A stretch of 40,270 bases of DNA from an uncultured Burkholderiaceae bacterium (GTDB lineage Bacteria; Pseudomonadota; Gammaproteobacteria; Burkholderiales; Burkholderiaceae), in assembly GCA_937871985.1 (NCBI GenBank), contig CALMPB010000096.1, forward strand, positions 1-40,270, given 5' to 3'. The translations under genes were made by a program, and so were the position numbers. The notes beneath the pieces are model-generated. The model was not told the DNA's origin and did no database searches. It saw nothing but the letters and a program-made list of their open reading frames with translations. Positions 24,301-32,418 of this stretch are shown in pieces. Within the stretch, counting starts at the first letter, position 1, and each line of letters opens with the position of its first letter.

Positions 24301-25172
24301 CAGGCGTGGCACTGGGTGTTGGATTTGAAGCTGATAACTGGCGTGCTGACTTGGGTACAACGCCGCTGGGCTTCCCCGTGCAAAACGTGGTGGGTGGGGT
24401 GAAGGTGAATATTCCAACTGATTATGTCAACTTTAGGGTGAATGCATCGCGTCGCGCGTTGACGAGCAGCGTTTTGTCTTATGCCGGTGCCCGTGATCCC
24501 GTCAGTGGCGAGGTTTATGGTGGTGTGGTTCGTACGGGCGTCGATGTTCGTCTGTCGGGCGATGTTGGCAAAGCAGGTGTGTTTGCGCAGCTTGGAGCGG
24601 GTGTTTTCACGGGGCGTAATGTTGCGTCGAACCAGGCGTATACCCTGCGTGTCGGCTTTGAGGTTCCGGTTTTATCGGGCCGTAATTGGCGTGTGGAAAG
24701 CGGCCTGATCGGCAATTATTGGCATTATGCAAAAAATCTGGATTTTTACACGTATGGTCAAGGTGGTTATTACAGTCCACAGCGATACCTCTCGGCAGGG
24801 GTGCCGCTGATCTGGACAGGCCGTTCAGGCAAGGCGTCTTGGCGATTGCAGGCCTCGTTGGGGTTGTCGCGGGCGTATACCGCTGATTCGGATTTTTTCC
24901 CAACTCGTGCGGATTTGCAGGCTCACGCGTTGCAAGCTGGTTCTGACAACGTTCATAGTGGCGGCAGCAGTAGCAGTGTGTCGTACTCTGTTCAGGGTAT
25001 CTTCCAATACAACTTCACACCGCACATGATTGCCGGCCTGAGTTTTTCGCTTGATCGTTCAGCTACATACACGCCATCGACGGTTATGATTTATTTCCGC
25101 TATTTGTTTAATCCGGATACCGGTTTGGTAAAATTTCCGCCCCATGGGGCGGAGCTGTATTCGGATTTTTGA
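21321..25172 (+). CDS. bcsC: Cellulose export outer-membrane protein BcsC (TPR plus barrel)
   Basis: A 1283-residue export protein. It has a signal peptide (VVIAALCCMMNAAAVYA), a very long array of tetratricopeptide repeats in the periplasm (for example ALRIAPDDPDVLGTLGLIEVRMNNLVEAARL and AMKTRSNDPELLGGLGILRMRQGRQAEAQVLF), and a C-terminal outer-membrane barrel of the BCSC_C type from about residue 920 (GTPGVSLFHGVTVPLHVQVP onward). The last residue is phenylalanine (ELYSDF), as expected for barrel assembly. I chose the GTG at 21321 because it overlaps the bcsZ stop as GTGA and follows CGGAG. An in-frame ATG at 21282 would add 13 residues inside bcsZ. It probably forms the outer-membrane cellulose channel. 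Confidence 0.92.
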   Translation: MSGAVVAVLRLSSPKVVIAALCCMMNAAAVYAVVPSQNGVAPAATAAKPVNVVAQLIASARFWSQRQRDDLAMGQIQKALRIAPDDPDVLGTLGLIEVRMNNLVEAARLVSRLNALSPNSDAARELDYAYRMAGPDKQAFAVVRRMSNTDQTVEAVRRLKALFPKGPPQGELAADYYDVLAQNPPDRAAAIAALRQLTVRYPENLKAALTLASLLNREAATRMEAATIVARVFKDSGADRSSVLNVWRRILRAAGDDPAYLESLRAYVLEVPDDTEFKDLLAVTIGKQREQRALAADPYWQAQRKGLRLLDRGGVAQAAPLLEKAMKTRSNDPELLGGLGILRMRQGRQAEAQVLFEHAAKLDPAEREKWQGLAATAQFWSTLRLSSEASNRGNQAQGERYALAAIAMQPDNAYAQKVLIDSLLAQKKWQQAEPLLRRLLARPEADIGLVRDMSTLLRGSGRADEIASMMRGLRSRFTGKKHVAYEQLRAEQLSTDADYLLEQGKTGQALDKLEQSLKYNPDSAWTRYTLARTYQGLGLPQLGQSVMNEGFAQSKAADISYATALYRNGQDDVSGAIAALARVAPEQRTEGMRALANNLQAQQLLKKARAQFAEGQHAASEKSLNSAAALAVDDPYMLASLGSEWIAQGRSDHGLDLLGHWIHTHSVKPDVDVLLRYGDLLASAKREGELKSWLANIGKIPGLTPNQQKRLEDQGLRQVLRATDLALADEDYEQADKLLNQASPEYRADPRWLLELVDVRRYQGRYTEARALLASILAKRPDDFEARLALARVLEQSGAHGKALAVVRDVVDEALPDDVDTRLSAARRLVALGRPQEAAVLTDDLHARFAQRPDVTVQQGRVLEAVGQYDLAKVRFQAALTQELQTGVRPGSDGTPAQAALADLELRRQPLVETAFIASYDSGTPGVSLFHGVTVPLHVQVPQGYEGHWLFHADTVKLDAGTLDDTADGYSWRSFGQFAASPQSAHGSFDTRATGVALGVGFEADNWRADLGTTPLGFPVQNVVGGVKVNIPTDYVNFRVNASRRALTSSVLSYAGARDPVSGEVYGGVVRTGVDVRLSGDVGKAGVFAQLGAGVFTGRNVASNQAYTLRVGFEVPVLSGRNWRVESGLIGNYWHYAKNLDFYTYGQGGYYSPQRYLSAGVPLIWTGRSGKASWRLQASLGLSRAYTADSDFFPTRADLQAHALQAGSDNVHSGGSSSSVSYSVQGIFQYNFTPHMIAGLSFSLDRSATYTPSTVMIYFRYLFNPDTGLVKFPPHGAELYSDF

Positions 25173-25210
25173 TTCGCTCCAGGCACATTTCAGGGAGGTT
25201 TCCGCCTCAT

Positions 25211-26887
25211 ATGGTGGTTTCTTTTTCAAAAGTCTCGACATTATTTGGACGCGTGGGTGCCTTGCGTCGCAATGCTGTGGCGCGCCGGCTTCGCCGTGGC
25301 GGTTCGCGATTGGCTGTCGAGTCCTTGCCTGATGCGTGTACGGCGCTTGATAGCGTAGGCCTTTATGCGGTGCATGTGGGTGCTTCGCCTGCGCGTGACG
25401 CCTTGTTGTTCGATACTGCGAAAAATTCGCGGGCCAAGAAAGTGACACTGGTTTTGAACCGCGATATTTCTTCGGTCGTGGAGGCGTTGCGCGAACGTGG
25501 ATTTACGTCGCAGAGGGCCGCCGCTTGGCCGCGCAAGCTTAACGTCTTGGCGTGGCCGCCTTCGGCGGACGAGTTGTCGCTGGAGCAGTCTGCTGCATTC
25601 CCCGTGCTGGGGCGGCTGGTTGGCGGTTTGCGGGCGCTCAAGCGATACGGATTAAGGTCGGGCTCCCTTTATCTTGTCGAGGGCGCCGATAGCTGGCTTA
25701 GCTGGCACAGTTCGGCTGCGCTTGCACAAGAGGCTGAGTATCTGGCGCATTGGTGCAGGGCACGCCGTTGCGTCATGGTGATTTTCTTGAACTATTACCG
25801 CCAGGGTGATCCCCTTGCCCAGAATATGGACCTAGAGGATCCGTTTAGCCGCGATTCAACAAGTGGCGTGGATTTGCACGGATTCCATACCGCTTTTACG
25901 GGTGTTGCCTATTTATCGCAATCGCTGGGCGAGATGGTGTGGATGACAAAGTTCTGGCGCGCTCGTGAAGCTTTGGTCACTGCACAGTCCCAAGCCTTGC
26001 GCTTTACCCCCGAAGGAATTCTGGCGACTGCACTCTTGACGCGCGAGGTAGGCATGTCCATGCTGCTTACTCGCGATGAGGGCCGGATTTTGGCGACGCG
26101 GGCATCTGTGGCCGAAGAGGGCTGGGTGCCGCCCGAATGGGAAATCGTCTCCGATAATGCCGCCATGGCAGCCGCCTGCCAACAGGTGCGCGGTGCGACG
26201 GTTTTGCTGGATTATTCACGGGTAGATGATCTGGACGTCTTGTGCCGGGCCGTCCATGGATTACGTAGTCATTGCGGAAGGGCCGTCAAGATTGTGGTGC
26301 GTGAGCGCGGGTTATCGATGCGCCACCAAAACGAGTTGCTGGCGTTAAGTCTTGGCGCGAATATGGTGGCCTCACGCAATCTGTCCATGGCACAGCTGCA
26401 AACCCTGATCAAATCAGTGCAGGGGCAGCTTAACACTCGTCCGGTCATCAGTGACTACCGTACTGCCTTGTCAGCCGCGCAAAGCGAGTCGGTGTGTGGC
26501 TATTTGTCCGTCGCCGCATTTTGCGACCAAGTTGAACGCGTGATCGAGCGTGGGCATGTGCTGCATCTGCCGCATGTGTTGCTGAGGTTGAAGTTGTACC
26601 CCGAGGTTTCGCATCTGGAGGCATTGCAGGCTTGTACGTTGCTGCGCGCCGGCGATATATGCAGTGCCGATACGGATTTTCTGTATTTGTTTTTGTTTGG
26701 ATGCCGCATTGCGGATGCCGATACTGTTTTGGAAAAAATATTCGACAGTAAATTAAGTTGTTACTTTGAGAGCATAGAACGTTATGGAGTTTTTAAAGAT
26801 CAGGTGGTGCAGATAAAGGCTAAAAATTCCAGGCATCGCGCGCCTGACTATACCGATGTGCTTGCGCTGCCGGAGAACCCACGATGA
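25211..26887 (+). CDS. bcsE: c-di-GMP-binding cellulose regulator BcsE
   Basis: A 558-residue BcsE, which in E. coli binds c-di-GMP and recruits BcsF/BcsG to the synthase. The C-terminal GIL domain carries the I-site-like RxxD motif as RAGD at residues 479-482 (TLLRAGDICSADTDFLYLFLFGCR). The central part (GATVLLDYSRVDDLDVLCRAVHGLRSHCGRAVKIVVRERGLSMRHQNELLALSLGANM) resembles the receiver-like degenerate domain of the family. I chose the ATG at 25211, which has AGGGAGG upstream at slightly long spacing. A TTG at 25169 overlapping the bcsC stop is also possible and would add 14 residues. The stop overlaps the bcsF start. Confidence 0.85.
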   Translation: MVVSFSKVSTLFGRVGALRRNAVARRLRRGGSRLAVESLPDACTALDSVGLYAVHVGASPARDALLFDTAKNSRAKKVTLVLNRDISSVVEALRERGFTSQRAAAWPRKLNVLAWPPSADELSLEQSAAFPVLGRLVGGLRALKRYGLRSGSLYLVEGADSWLSWHSSAALAQEAEYLAHWCRARRCVMVIFLNYYRQGDPLAQNMDLEDPFSRDSTSGVDLHGFHTAFTGVAYLSQSLGEMVWMTKFWRAREALVTAQSQALRFTPEGILATALLTREVGMSMLLTRDEGRILATRASVAEEGWVPPEWEIVSDNAAMAAACQQVRGATVLLDYSRVDDLDVLCRAVHGLRSHCGRAVKIVVRERGLSMRHQNELLALSLGANMVASRNLSMAQLQTLIKSVQGQLNTRPVISDYRTALSAAQSESVCGYLSVAAFCDQVERVIERGHVLHLPHVLLRLKLYPEVSHLEALQACTLLRAGDICSADTDFLYLFLFGCRIADADTVLEKIFDSKLSCYFESIERYGVFKDQVVQIKAKNSRHRAPDYTDVLALPENPR

Positions 26888-27075
26888 ATCTGCTCCTGTA
26901 TTTTTTTCTGGTGGGGTTGGCTGCTGGTGTGCCGGTCTGGATTCTGTTGCAGTATTTCCGCCCTCGTCTAAGCGGCTTGCCTCTATTGCGCCGCAAGGAC
27001 GTGATTGAACTGGAACTCAGCCCAGTCGTGTTGAATGGTCGTGATGTCACGGATATTGCCAGGCGCTCTGAATGA
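26884..27075 (+). CDS. bcsF: Small membrane protein BcsF
   Basis: A 63-residue single-span membrane protein, the same length as E. coli BcsF. The membrane segment covers roughly residues 3-26 (LLLYFFLVGLAAGVPVWILL) and the rest is a polar cytoplasmic tail ending VVLNGRDVTDIARRSE. BcsF anchors BcsE at the inner membrane and links it with BcsG. Sequence similarity to the E. coli protein is weak by eye. The call rests on length, topology and position between bcsE and bcsQ. Start and stop both overlap the neighbouring genes by four bases. Confidence 0.72.
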   Translation: MNLLLYFFLVGLAAGVPVWILLQYFRPRLSGLPLLRRKDVIELELSPVVLNGRDVTDIARRSE

Positions 27076-27833
27076 AAATCATCGCGATGGTCTCGGCCTG
27101 CGGCGGCGTAGGAAAAACGACACTGGTGGCGTCGCAAGCCGCATTGCTGTCGCGCCGTCAAATACCCGTCGCGGCGCTTGAGATGAACAGGCAAAATGTA
27201 CTAGGCTCATTTCTGAAGTTGCCGGATAGATCCTTGTCTGGTTTGCTTGCGCATACGCAGGATGGGCTGGCGGCATGGTCTCGCGCTACGCATCGCAATG
27301 AAGAAGGCATAGACTTGGTGCCGTTTGGTCAGGTCGATATGGCCAGCGCCACCGCTTTTGATGCAATGCTTGCGAGCGATCCTGATTGGCTCGCGTCTCA
27401 GTTGCAAAAAATTGACTTGGCTGAAAATGGGGTGGTTTTGATCGATACCGCCGGCCTGCCCGATATCAAGACGGCTCAAGCGATTCGCTGTGCTGATCTG
27501 GTGCTCTGCGTGACGCGCCCAGAGCCGGTCGCGAATGCCTCATTAGCTCAATTTTTCAAGATACTTCGGGCCGATTGCCGTGAACTGAAAATAGTGGTCA
27601 ATGGCGTTTCTCCGGCGCGTCCCTTGCATTACGATATGCTGACCATGTTGCGCGCGCGCGTGGGAATTGACACTTTGTTGCCCATGCGGATTCATCTCGA
27701 CGATGCTGTGCCTGAGTCGTATGCACGCGGTGCGTATTGTTTTGATGTGGCACCTCACTCGCAAGCTGCACACGATTTGCAGGGGTTGGCAAATTGGCTG
27801 GCGCATTGGGCCGGGACCGGCGAGGAGCGGTGA
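27072..27833 (+). CDS. bcsQ: MinD/ParA-like ATPase BcsQ
   Basis: A 253-residue SIMIBI-class ATPase of the ParA/MinD superfamily, needed in type II systems for synthase assembly and polar localisation. The P-loop reads CGGVGKTT at residues 10-17, with cysteine where ParA/MinD proteins have the signature lysine (KGG). Switch II is GVVLIDTAGLPDIKTAQAI, and LVLCVTRPEPVANAS follows. E. coli BcsQ also departs from the KGG pattern, so this fits the subfamily. The gene is coupled to bcsF (ATGA), and bcsA begins one base after its stop. Confidence 0.87.
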   Translation: MKIIAMVSACGGVGKTTLVASQAALLSRRQIPVAALEMNRQNVLGSFLKLPDRSLSGLLAHTQDGLAAWSRATHRNEEGIDLVPFGQVDMASATAFDAMLASDPDWLASQLQKIDLAENGVVLIDTAGLPDIKTAQAIRCADLVLCVTRPEPVANASLAQFFKILRADCRELKIVVNGVSPARPLHYDMLTMLRARVGIDTLLPMRIHLDDAVPESYARGAYCFDVAPHSQAAHDLQGLANWLAHWAGTGEER

Positions 27834-27834
27834 T

Positions 27835-30483
27835 ATGTCTGTAGCAGCCTTCGCCCCTGATACTCCGGACAATGATTTTTTCACCCGTTGCGCCGTGGCG
27901 CTGGGAGTGGCGCCGCAGGCCGGCTGGCCAATTTGGTTGCTGCGAATTTTTTTTCGAGAACCCGCAACGGGTAAGCCGGACTGGGTTCTTTTATGCGTGA
28001 CGGCTCTTTATCAACGGACGTGTCTCCGACTGGGCATTCCTGCGGACTGGATGTGGTTCGACTGGCCTTTGCGTGTATTGATAAGGGCGCCTGGGCCGGG
28101 GCGCCCCGATCTTATCCGCAAAGGCTTGTTGACGAGCATGTTCAAAGCTGCCGATGCGTTGGGAGTGGTGGAGGTGTACAGCTTGCGCGCCTGGGTATGG
28201 CGCATTTTCATCCAACCGCCATCCAAAGGCACTTTTCGGCGCGCGGTGGTTGAAGGGGTCGACCTGGCGTATGTCATCGTGCGTTGGCCCATAAATTGGA
28301 TCTACACAAAACTTGCCGCGCTTTTCCCATCTGTGCCCTGGGAGCGGTGGGCACGAGCGACGGAGCACAGTGTAAGCGGCCTGGGTCATCACAAACCGGC
28401 AATGATCATGCTAGTGTTTTTTGGTTTGGGCGTGCTGCTGCTGGTGGGTATGGCGCCGCTGGCCCCTGAATCACAAATCTTGTTCTTTGGAATCACCATT
28501 GCAGTCGGTTTATTCATCCGGCGCTTTCCGGGACGCCTGGCTGTGCTTCTGTTGGTTGCCATGTCGGCAACGGCGACTTTTCGTTATATCTGGTGGCGGA
28601 CAACGGCGACACTGGAATTTCCAAGCACCACCGAGGCATTCATCGGTTACGCCCTTTATTTTGCCGAGGCATACACCTGGTTTATCTTAGTGTTGGGCTA
28701 CATTCAGACGATCTGGCCGCTTAAACGCCGCGTCATGAAATTACCGGACGACCCGGCGCTGTGGCCGTCCGTTGATGTGTTCATACCAAGCTACAACGAG
28801 TCTCTGTCAGTTGTGAAGCCCACTATTTATGCCGCTCAGGGAATAGACTGGCCCGCCGACAAGCTGCGCATTTATCTGCTTGACGATGGCAAACGCCCAG
28901 AGTTTCGCGAGTTTGCCAGGGAGGCGGGAATCAACTATCTGACACGCGACGACAACAGGCATGCCAAAGCGGGGAACATCAATCGCGCACTGGAGAAAAC
29001 ACAGGGCGAGTACATCGCCATCTTTGACTGCGACCATATTCCAACGCGTTCGTTTCTGCAAACGACGATGGGCACCATGCTGGCCGACAAAAAATGCGCA
29101 CTGGTCCAGACACCGCACCATTTCTTTTCACCCGACCCGTTCGAGCGCAATCTGGACATCTTTCGCAAGGTGCCTGGCGAGGGCAGCCTGTTTTATGGTC
29201 TTGTGCAAGACGGCAACGATTTGTGGAACGCAACGTTCTTTTGCGGGTCCTGCGCAGTCATCAAGCGTGCGCCGCTGGAGGAAATAGGCGGCATTGCGGT
29301 TGAAACCGTTACCGAAGACGCGCATACCTCGCTTAAATTGCACCGCTTGGGTTACAAGTCAGCCTACCTGTCGACGATTCAGGCGGCCGGACTGGCTACT
29401 GAAACGTTGGCGGGCCATATCAGCCAGCGAATCCGGTGGGCGCGCGGTATGGCGCAAATATTCAGGATTGACAATCCATTTTTTGGCAAGGGGCTGAGTC
29501 TGTTTCAGCGTCTTTGCTATGGCAGTGCCATGCTGCACTTCTTTTATGGCATTCCGCGTGTTGTCTTTCTGGTGATGCCGACCGCGTTCTTGATATTTCA
29601 GATGTATTTTATTAATGCGTCGGCGATAGCGTTGGCCGCGTTTGTATTGCCGCACATTTTGATGGCCAATATCGCGAATTCACGCGTTCAAGGTAAATTC
29701 CGCCACTCGTTCTGGGCGGAGGTCTATGAGTCGGTGCTGGCCTGGTATGTGATTCTGCCGACAACCATTGCTTTCTTCAGCCCCAATCATGGCAAGTTCA
29801 ACGTCACCAGCAAGGGCGGCCAGGTTGAGCATAGTTATCGGGACTGGAGCATATCCATGCCCTATCTGATTCTTGCTGTGATTAATTTGGTGGCGCTGGG
29901 CTTTGGCGTAATGCGATTTTACTGGGGCATGAACGAAACATCGACGGTCGTAATCAACGTGTTTTGGACGATCTACAACATGATTATGCTGGGCGCGGCG
30001 ATTTCAGTGTCGCGCGAAACTCGGCAGATACGCGGCGCCCACCGCAATCCCATGCGGATTGCCGCTACGTTGTTGCTGCAAGACGGCCATGCCATCGCCT
30101 GCCATACTTCGGATTACTCGACCGGAGGCTTTGGGCTGACGTTGCCCGAACCTTTGTCGCTCGAGCAAGGGACGCCTCTGGGTGTTTGCCTGGGCCTGGG
30201 CGAGCGGCAATTCCATTTCGAGGGCCATGTGGTCCGGTCCATCGGCAACCGCATGGGGGTGGAGTTCGCTTCGTTATCGGCGGAAAAAGAGCGAGAGCTG
30301 ATTCAGTGCACGTTTGGCCGGGCTGACGCGTGGCTTGAGACCGATGTGGACAACGTGCCGGATCTGCCTTTACGCAGCCTGACGGAAGTGGTCGTGATGG
30401 GTTTTGAAGGGTATGTAAAACTGGGTGGCGATCTGCTCGGTTCGATAGGGGGGTTGTTGGCGTTGGGCCGGCGGCAGACGTGA
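27835..30483 (+). CDS. bcsA: Cellulose synthase catalytic subunit BcsA (GT2 plus PilZ)
   Basis: An 882-residue processive family 2 glycosyltransferase that polymerises UDP-glucose and extrudes the chain across the inner membrane. It has an N-terminal cytoplasmic region of about 180 residues, several membrane helices, then the glycosyltransferase motifs. These are DDG near 349 (LLDDGKRPEF), DCD near 397 (FDCDHIP), FFCGS, TED near 493-495 (TEDAHTSLKLHRLGYKS) and QRIRW at 531-535. After further helices a C-terminal PilZ domain carries RGAHR (about 733) and DYSTGG (about 760), the RxxxR and DxSxxG c-di-GMP contacts. I chose the ATG at 27835 just after bcsQ. Length matches E. coli BcsA. Confidence 0.95.
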   Translation: MSVAAFAPDTPDNDFFTRCAVALGVAPQAGWPIWLLRIFFREPATGKPDWVLLCVTALYQRTCLRLGIPADWMWFDWPLRVLIRAPGPGRPDLIRKGLLTSMFKAADALGVVEVYSLRAWVWRIFIQPPSKGTFRRAVVEGVDLAYVIVRWPINWIYTKLAALFPSVPWERWARATEHSVSGLGHHKPAMIMLVFFGLGVLLLVGMAPLAPESQILFFGITIAVGLFIRRFPGRLAVLLLVAMSATATFRYIWWRTTATLEFPSTTEAFIGYALYFAEAYTWFILVLGYIQTIWPLKRRVMKLPDDPALWPSVDVFIPSYNESLSVVKPTIYAAQGIDWPADKLRIYLLDDGKRPEFREFAREAGINYLTRDDNRHAKAGNINRALEKTQGEYIAIFDCDHIPTRSFLQTTMGTMLADKKCALVQTPHHFFSPDPFERNLDIFRKVPGEGSLFYGLVQDGNDLWNATFFCGSCAVIKRAPLEEIGGIAVETVTEDAHTSLKLHRLGYKSAYLSTIQAAGLATETLAGHISQRIRWARGMAQIFRIDNPFFGKGLSLFQRLCYGSAMLHFFYGIPRVVFLVMPTAFLIFQMYFINASAIALAAFVLPHILMANIANSRVQGKFRHSFWAEVYESVLAWYVILPTTIAFFSPNHGKFNVTSKGGQVEHSYRDWSISMPYLILAVINLVALGFGVMRFYWGMNETSTVVINVFWTIYNMIMLGAAISVSRETRQIRGAHRNPMRIAATLLLQDGHAIACHTSDYSTGGFGLTLPEPLSLEQGTPLGVCLGLGERQFHFEGHVVRSIGNRMGVEFASLSAEKERELIQCTFGRADAWLETDVDNVPDLPLRSLTEVVVMGFEGYVKLGGDLLGSIGGLLALGRRQT

Positions 30484-30507
30484 AAATCATTCATCCGAGA
30501 GATAGAC

Positions 30508-32073
30508 GTGGCTACCTGGAATCTATATTTCCTGCTTAAATTATTTCTGTATTTCAAGGGGAATCTGGTCCCTCTTTGGGGGGTCAACATTACGTTGATC
30601 CTGATCCTTGTTTTGCCTATCGAGCGTCGCTGGATTCGTGCTGTACGTTTTTTGGTGGCCCTGGCTGTTGCAATTCCCTTGATGTACTACGAGTCGTCTC
30701 TGCCGCCGTTCGCTCATGCGCTTGAACAGTTGGGCGGCATCTTGAAGTTCGATTCGCGCTATTTGCGTGAATTGGCCGAACGTTTTGTGCCTGTTCGTTT
30801 ACTGTGGACGGGTGCACTGGCCGTTGTGATCTATTACGTGCTGAATCGTTGGATCCGCTTTAGTTCTTTGGTGCTTATTGCGTTTATTTCGATACCGCTT
30901 TGGCATTTTATTGATGCAAAACTAAGCCTGCGTGCAAGCCCCGTTGTGGCCGGTGCGGTGGCGGCGGGCGTGGACGATGGTACCCTAAGTGTGGTTGGCG
31001 GCAATTACGAAGCGTCGCTTAAGCATTTTCGGGAAACCGAAGCGCCACGACGGGTTGCTTTCAAGCCTGCCGATCCTCGGGCCGATGCGCGGTTTGACAT
31101 TATCATGGTGCACATCTGCTCATTGTCGTGGGATGATCTCAAGGTTGCCAAAGCCTTGGATAATCCGCTTCTAAGCCATTTTGATTATCTTTTCACGCAC
31201 TTCAGCGGCGCAGTCAGCTACAGTGGTCCGGCGGCTATCCGGTTGCTGCGCGCCGATTGTGGGCAAACCTCGCATAAAGATATTTACAAGCCTGATTCAC
31301 AAGAGTGTCACATATTCTCGGCTTTGCAGCAAGAAGGATATACGCCGCAAATTGCGTTGAATCATGATGGCCAATTTGACGATTTTATCGGCGATGTGAT
31401 GCGCAATATCGGTGTGCCCGGTATCAAGAAGATGTCGCTCGAAGGGGTGCCGGTCGCGATTAAAGCCTTTGATGATTCGCCGATACGCGACGACCTTGCA
31501 GTGCTTGACCGCTGGTGGGCCGCCCGTCAAAAGATTCAGGGGCCGGTTGCCTTGTACTACAACACGATTACGCTGCACGACGGCAATCATATGATTGGCT
31601 CGAAGATGTCGAGCCTTCAGTCGTACCCTCTACGACTGGCCAAGCTAATGTCCGACATTGATCAGTTTGCCTCGGTAGTGCGGGCATCGGGGCGCAAAGC
31701 TGTTTTGATTTTTGTTCCTGAACATGGCGCTGCGCTGGAAGGTGAGCCGGGACAGATTGCCGGGTTGCGCGATATTCCTACGCCGAAGATCATTAATCTG
31801 CCGGTGGGCGTGCGCTTGATCAACTTTACTGGCCAGCGTGGGCCTACGCAGGTCATCAGCGCACCCAGTAGTTACCTGGCGTTGGCGCAGTTACTGGCGA
31901 ATATGGTTGCCGATAGTCCGTTCAAGCCCGATGCGCCGCCCTTGGTCCAATATTCCGCGAATCTGCCTCGTACGGCAATGGTCGGCGAGAATGAAAGCAT
32001 CGTTACCTTGCCCACAGCGAAAGGCTACGCCATGCGCAATGCCGCCGGCAACTGGACGGTTCATAATGAATGA
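30508..32073 (+). CDS. bcsG: Cellulose phosphoethanolamine transferase BcsG
   Basis: A 521-residue inner-membrane protein with about four N-terminal membrane segments and a periplasmic alkaline-phosphatase-fold domain. In E. coli BcsG transfers phosphoethanolamine from lipid to cellulose. The probable nucleophile is Ser239 in SYSGPAAIRLLRADCGQTSH, matching the Tyr-Ser pair of the E. coli enzyme. Metal-site residues appear in TITLHDGNH and at Glu405-His406 in VPEHGAALEGE, followed by RDIPTPKI. The start is GTG at 30508 with GAGAGA upstream. An ATG alternative was not found nearby. It overlaps bcsR by eight bases. Confidence 0.9.
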   Translation: MATWNLYFLLKLFLYFKGNLVPLWGVNITLILILVLPIERRWIRAVRFLVALAVAIPLMYYESSLPPFAHALEQLGGILKFDSRYLRELAERFVPVRLLWTGALAVVIYYVLNRWIRFSSLVLIAFISIPLWHFIDAKLSLRASPVVAGAVAAGVDDGTLSVVGGNYEASLKHFRETEAPRRVAFKPADPRADARFDIIMVHICSLSWDDLKVAKALDNPLLSHFDYLFTHFSGAVSYSGPAAIRLLRADCGQTSHKDIYKPDSQECHIFSALQQEGYTPQIALNHDGQFDDFIGDVMRNIGVPGIKKMSLEGVPVAIKAFDDSPIRDDLAVLDRWWAARQKIQGPVALYYNTITLHDGNHMIGSKMSSLQSYPLRLAKLMSDIDQFASVVRASGRKAVLIFVPEHGAALEGEPGQIAGLRDIPTPKIINLPVGVRLINFTGQRGPTQVISAPSSYLALAQLLANMVADSPFKPDAPPLVQYSANLPRTAMVGENESIVTLPTAKGYAMRNAAGNWTVHNE

Positions 32074-32242
32074 CAATGACAAATGGGCGGTCAGCGACAT
32101 CGAGCGGTTGCGTGCGCACTTGCCTGAAATCGACCCGAGCCGTTATTTTGATCAGCGCGAACACAGTGCCTTGCAAAAGGCGCTGACCACTTGGCCCGTG
32201 CTGGCTCGATTAATGGAGTTGCTTCCGTACGAAGATTTGTAA
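32066..32242 (+). CDS. bcsR: Small cellulose regulator BcsR (DUF2629)
   Basis: A 58-residue protein with the BcsR pattern: an acidic N-terminus, then DIERLRAHLPEIDPSRYFDQREH, and the C-terminal ALQKALTTWPVLARLMELLP, equivalent to the LKRWPLLAEF ending of E. coli BcsR. In E. coli BcsR binds BcsQ and is needed for synthase function. Its start lies inside the end of bcsG (eight-base overlap). This places bcsR last in the operon, whereas in E. coli it is first, directly before bcsQ. No strong terminator follows on the plus strand. Confidence 0.82.
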   Translation: MNDNDKWAVSDIERLRAHLPEIDPSRYFDQREHSALQKALTTWPVLARLMELLPYEDL

Positions 32243-32418
32243 GTCCGAGCTGTTTTTACCGGGCCCGTCGTCAAAATGTTTGTGGGCGACCGGTGTGGAA
32301 CAAGTCTAACGTATACCAATCGCTGGCGCCTTCCCTATAGTTGAAAAAGCAAATTTGTCGCAATTTTGCGACGTTGTGCGGCCATTGGGCCGTGGCGCGG
32401 GATGCTATTGCCATTCCG
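32243..32418. other. Convergent gap between bcsR and the EAL gene
   Basis: This 176-bp gap separates convergent genes. It holds GTCGCAA/TTGCGAC (32357-32372, 2-nt loop). On the minus strand the stem is followed by AAATTTGCTTTTTC, which suits termination of the EAL gene. A second stem, CGGCC-ATTG-GGCCG, is at 32379-32392. No copy of the tRNA-Ser fragment was seen here. Confidence 0.5.
32357..32372 (-). terminator. Probable terminator of the EAL-domain gene
   Basis: A perfect 7-bp stem GTCGCAA/TTGCGAC is followed on the minus strand by a loose T-rich stretch (AAATTTGCTTTTTC). It lies about 47 bases after the stop codon of the minus-strand gene. Confidence 0.5.
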
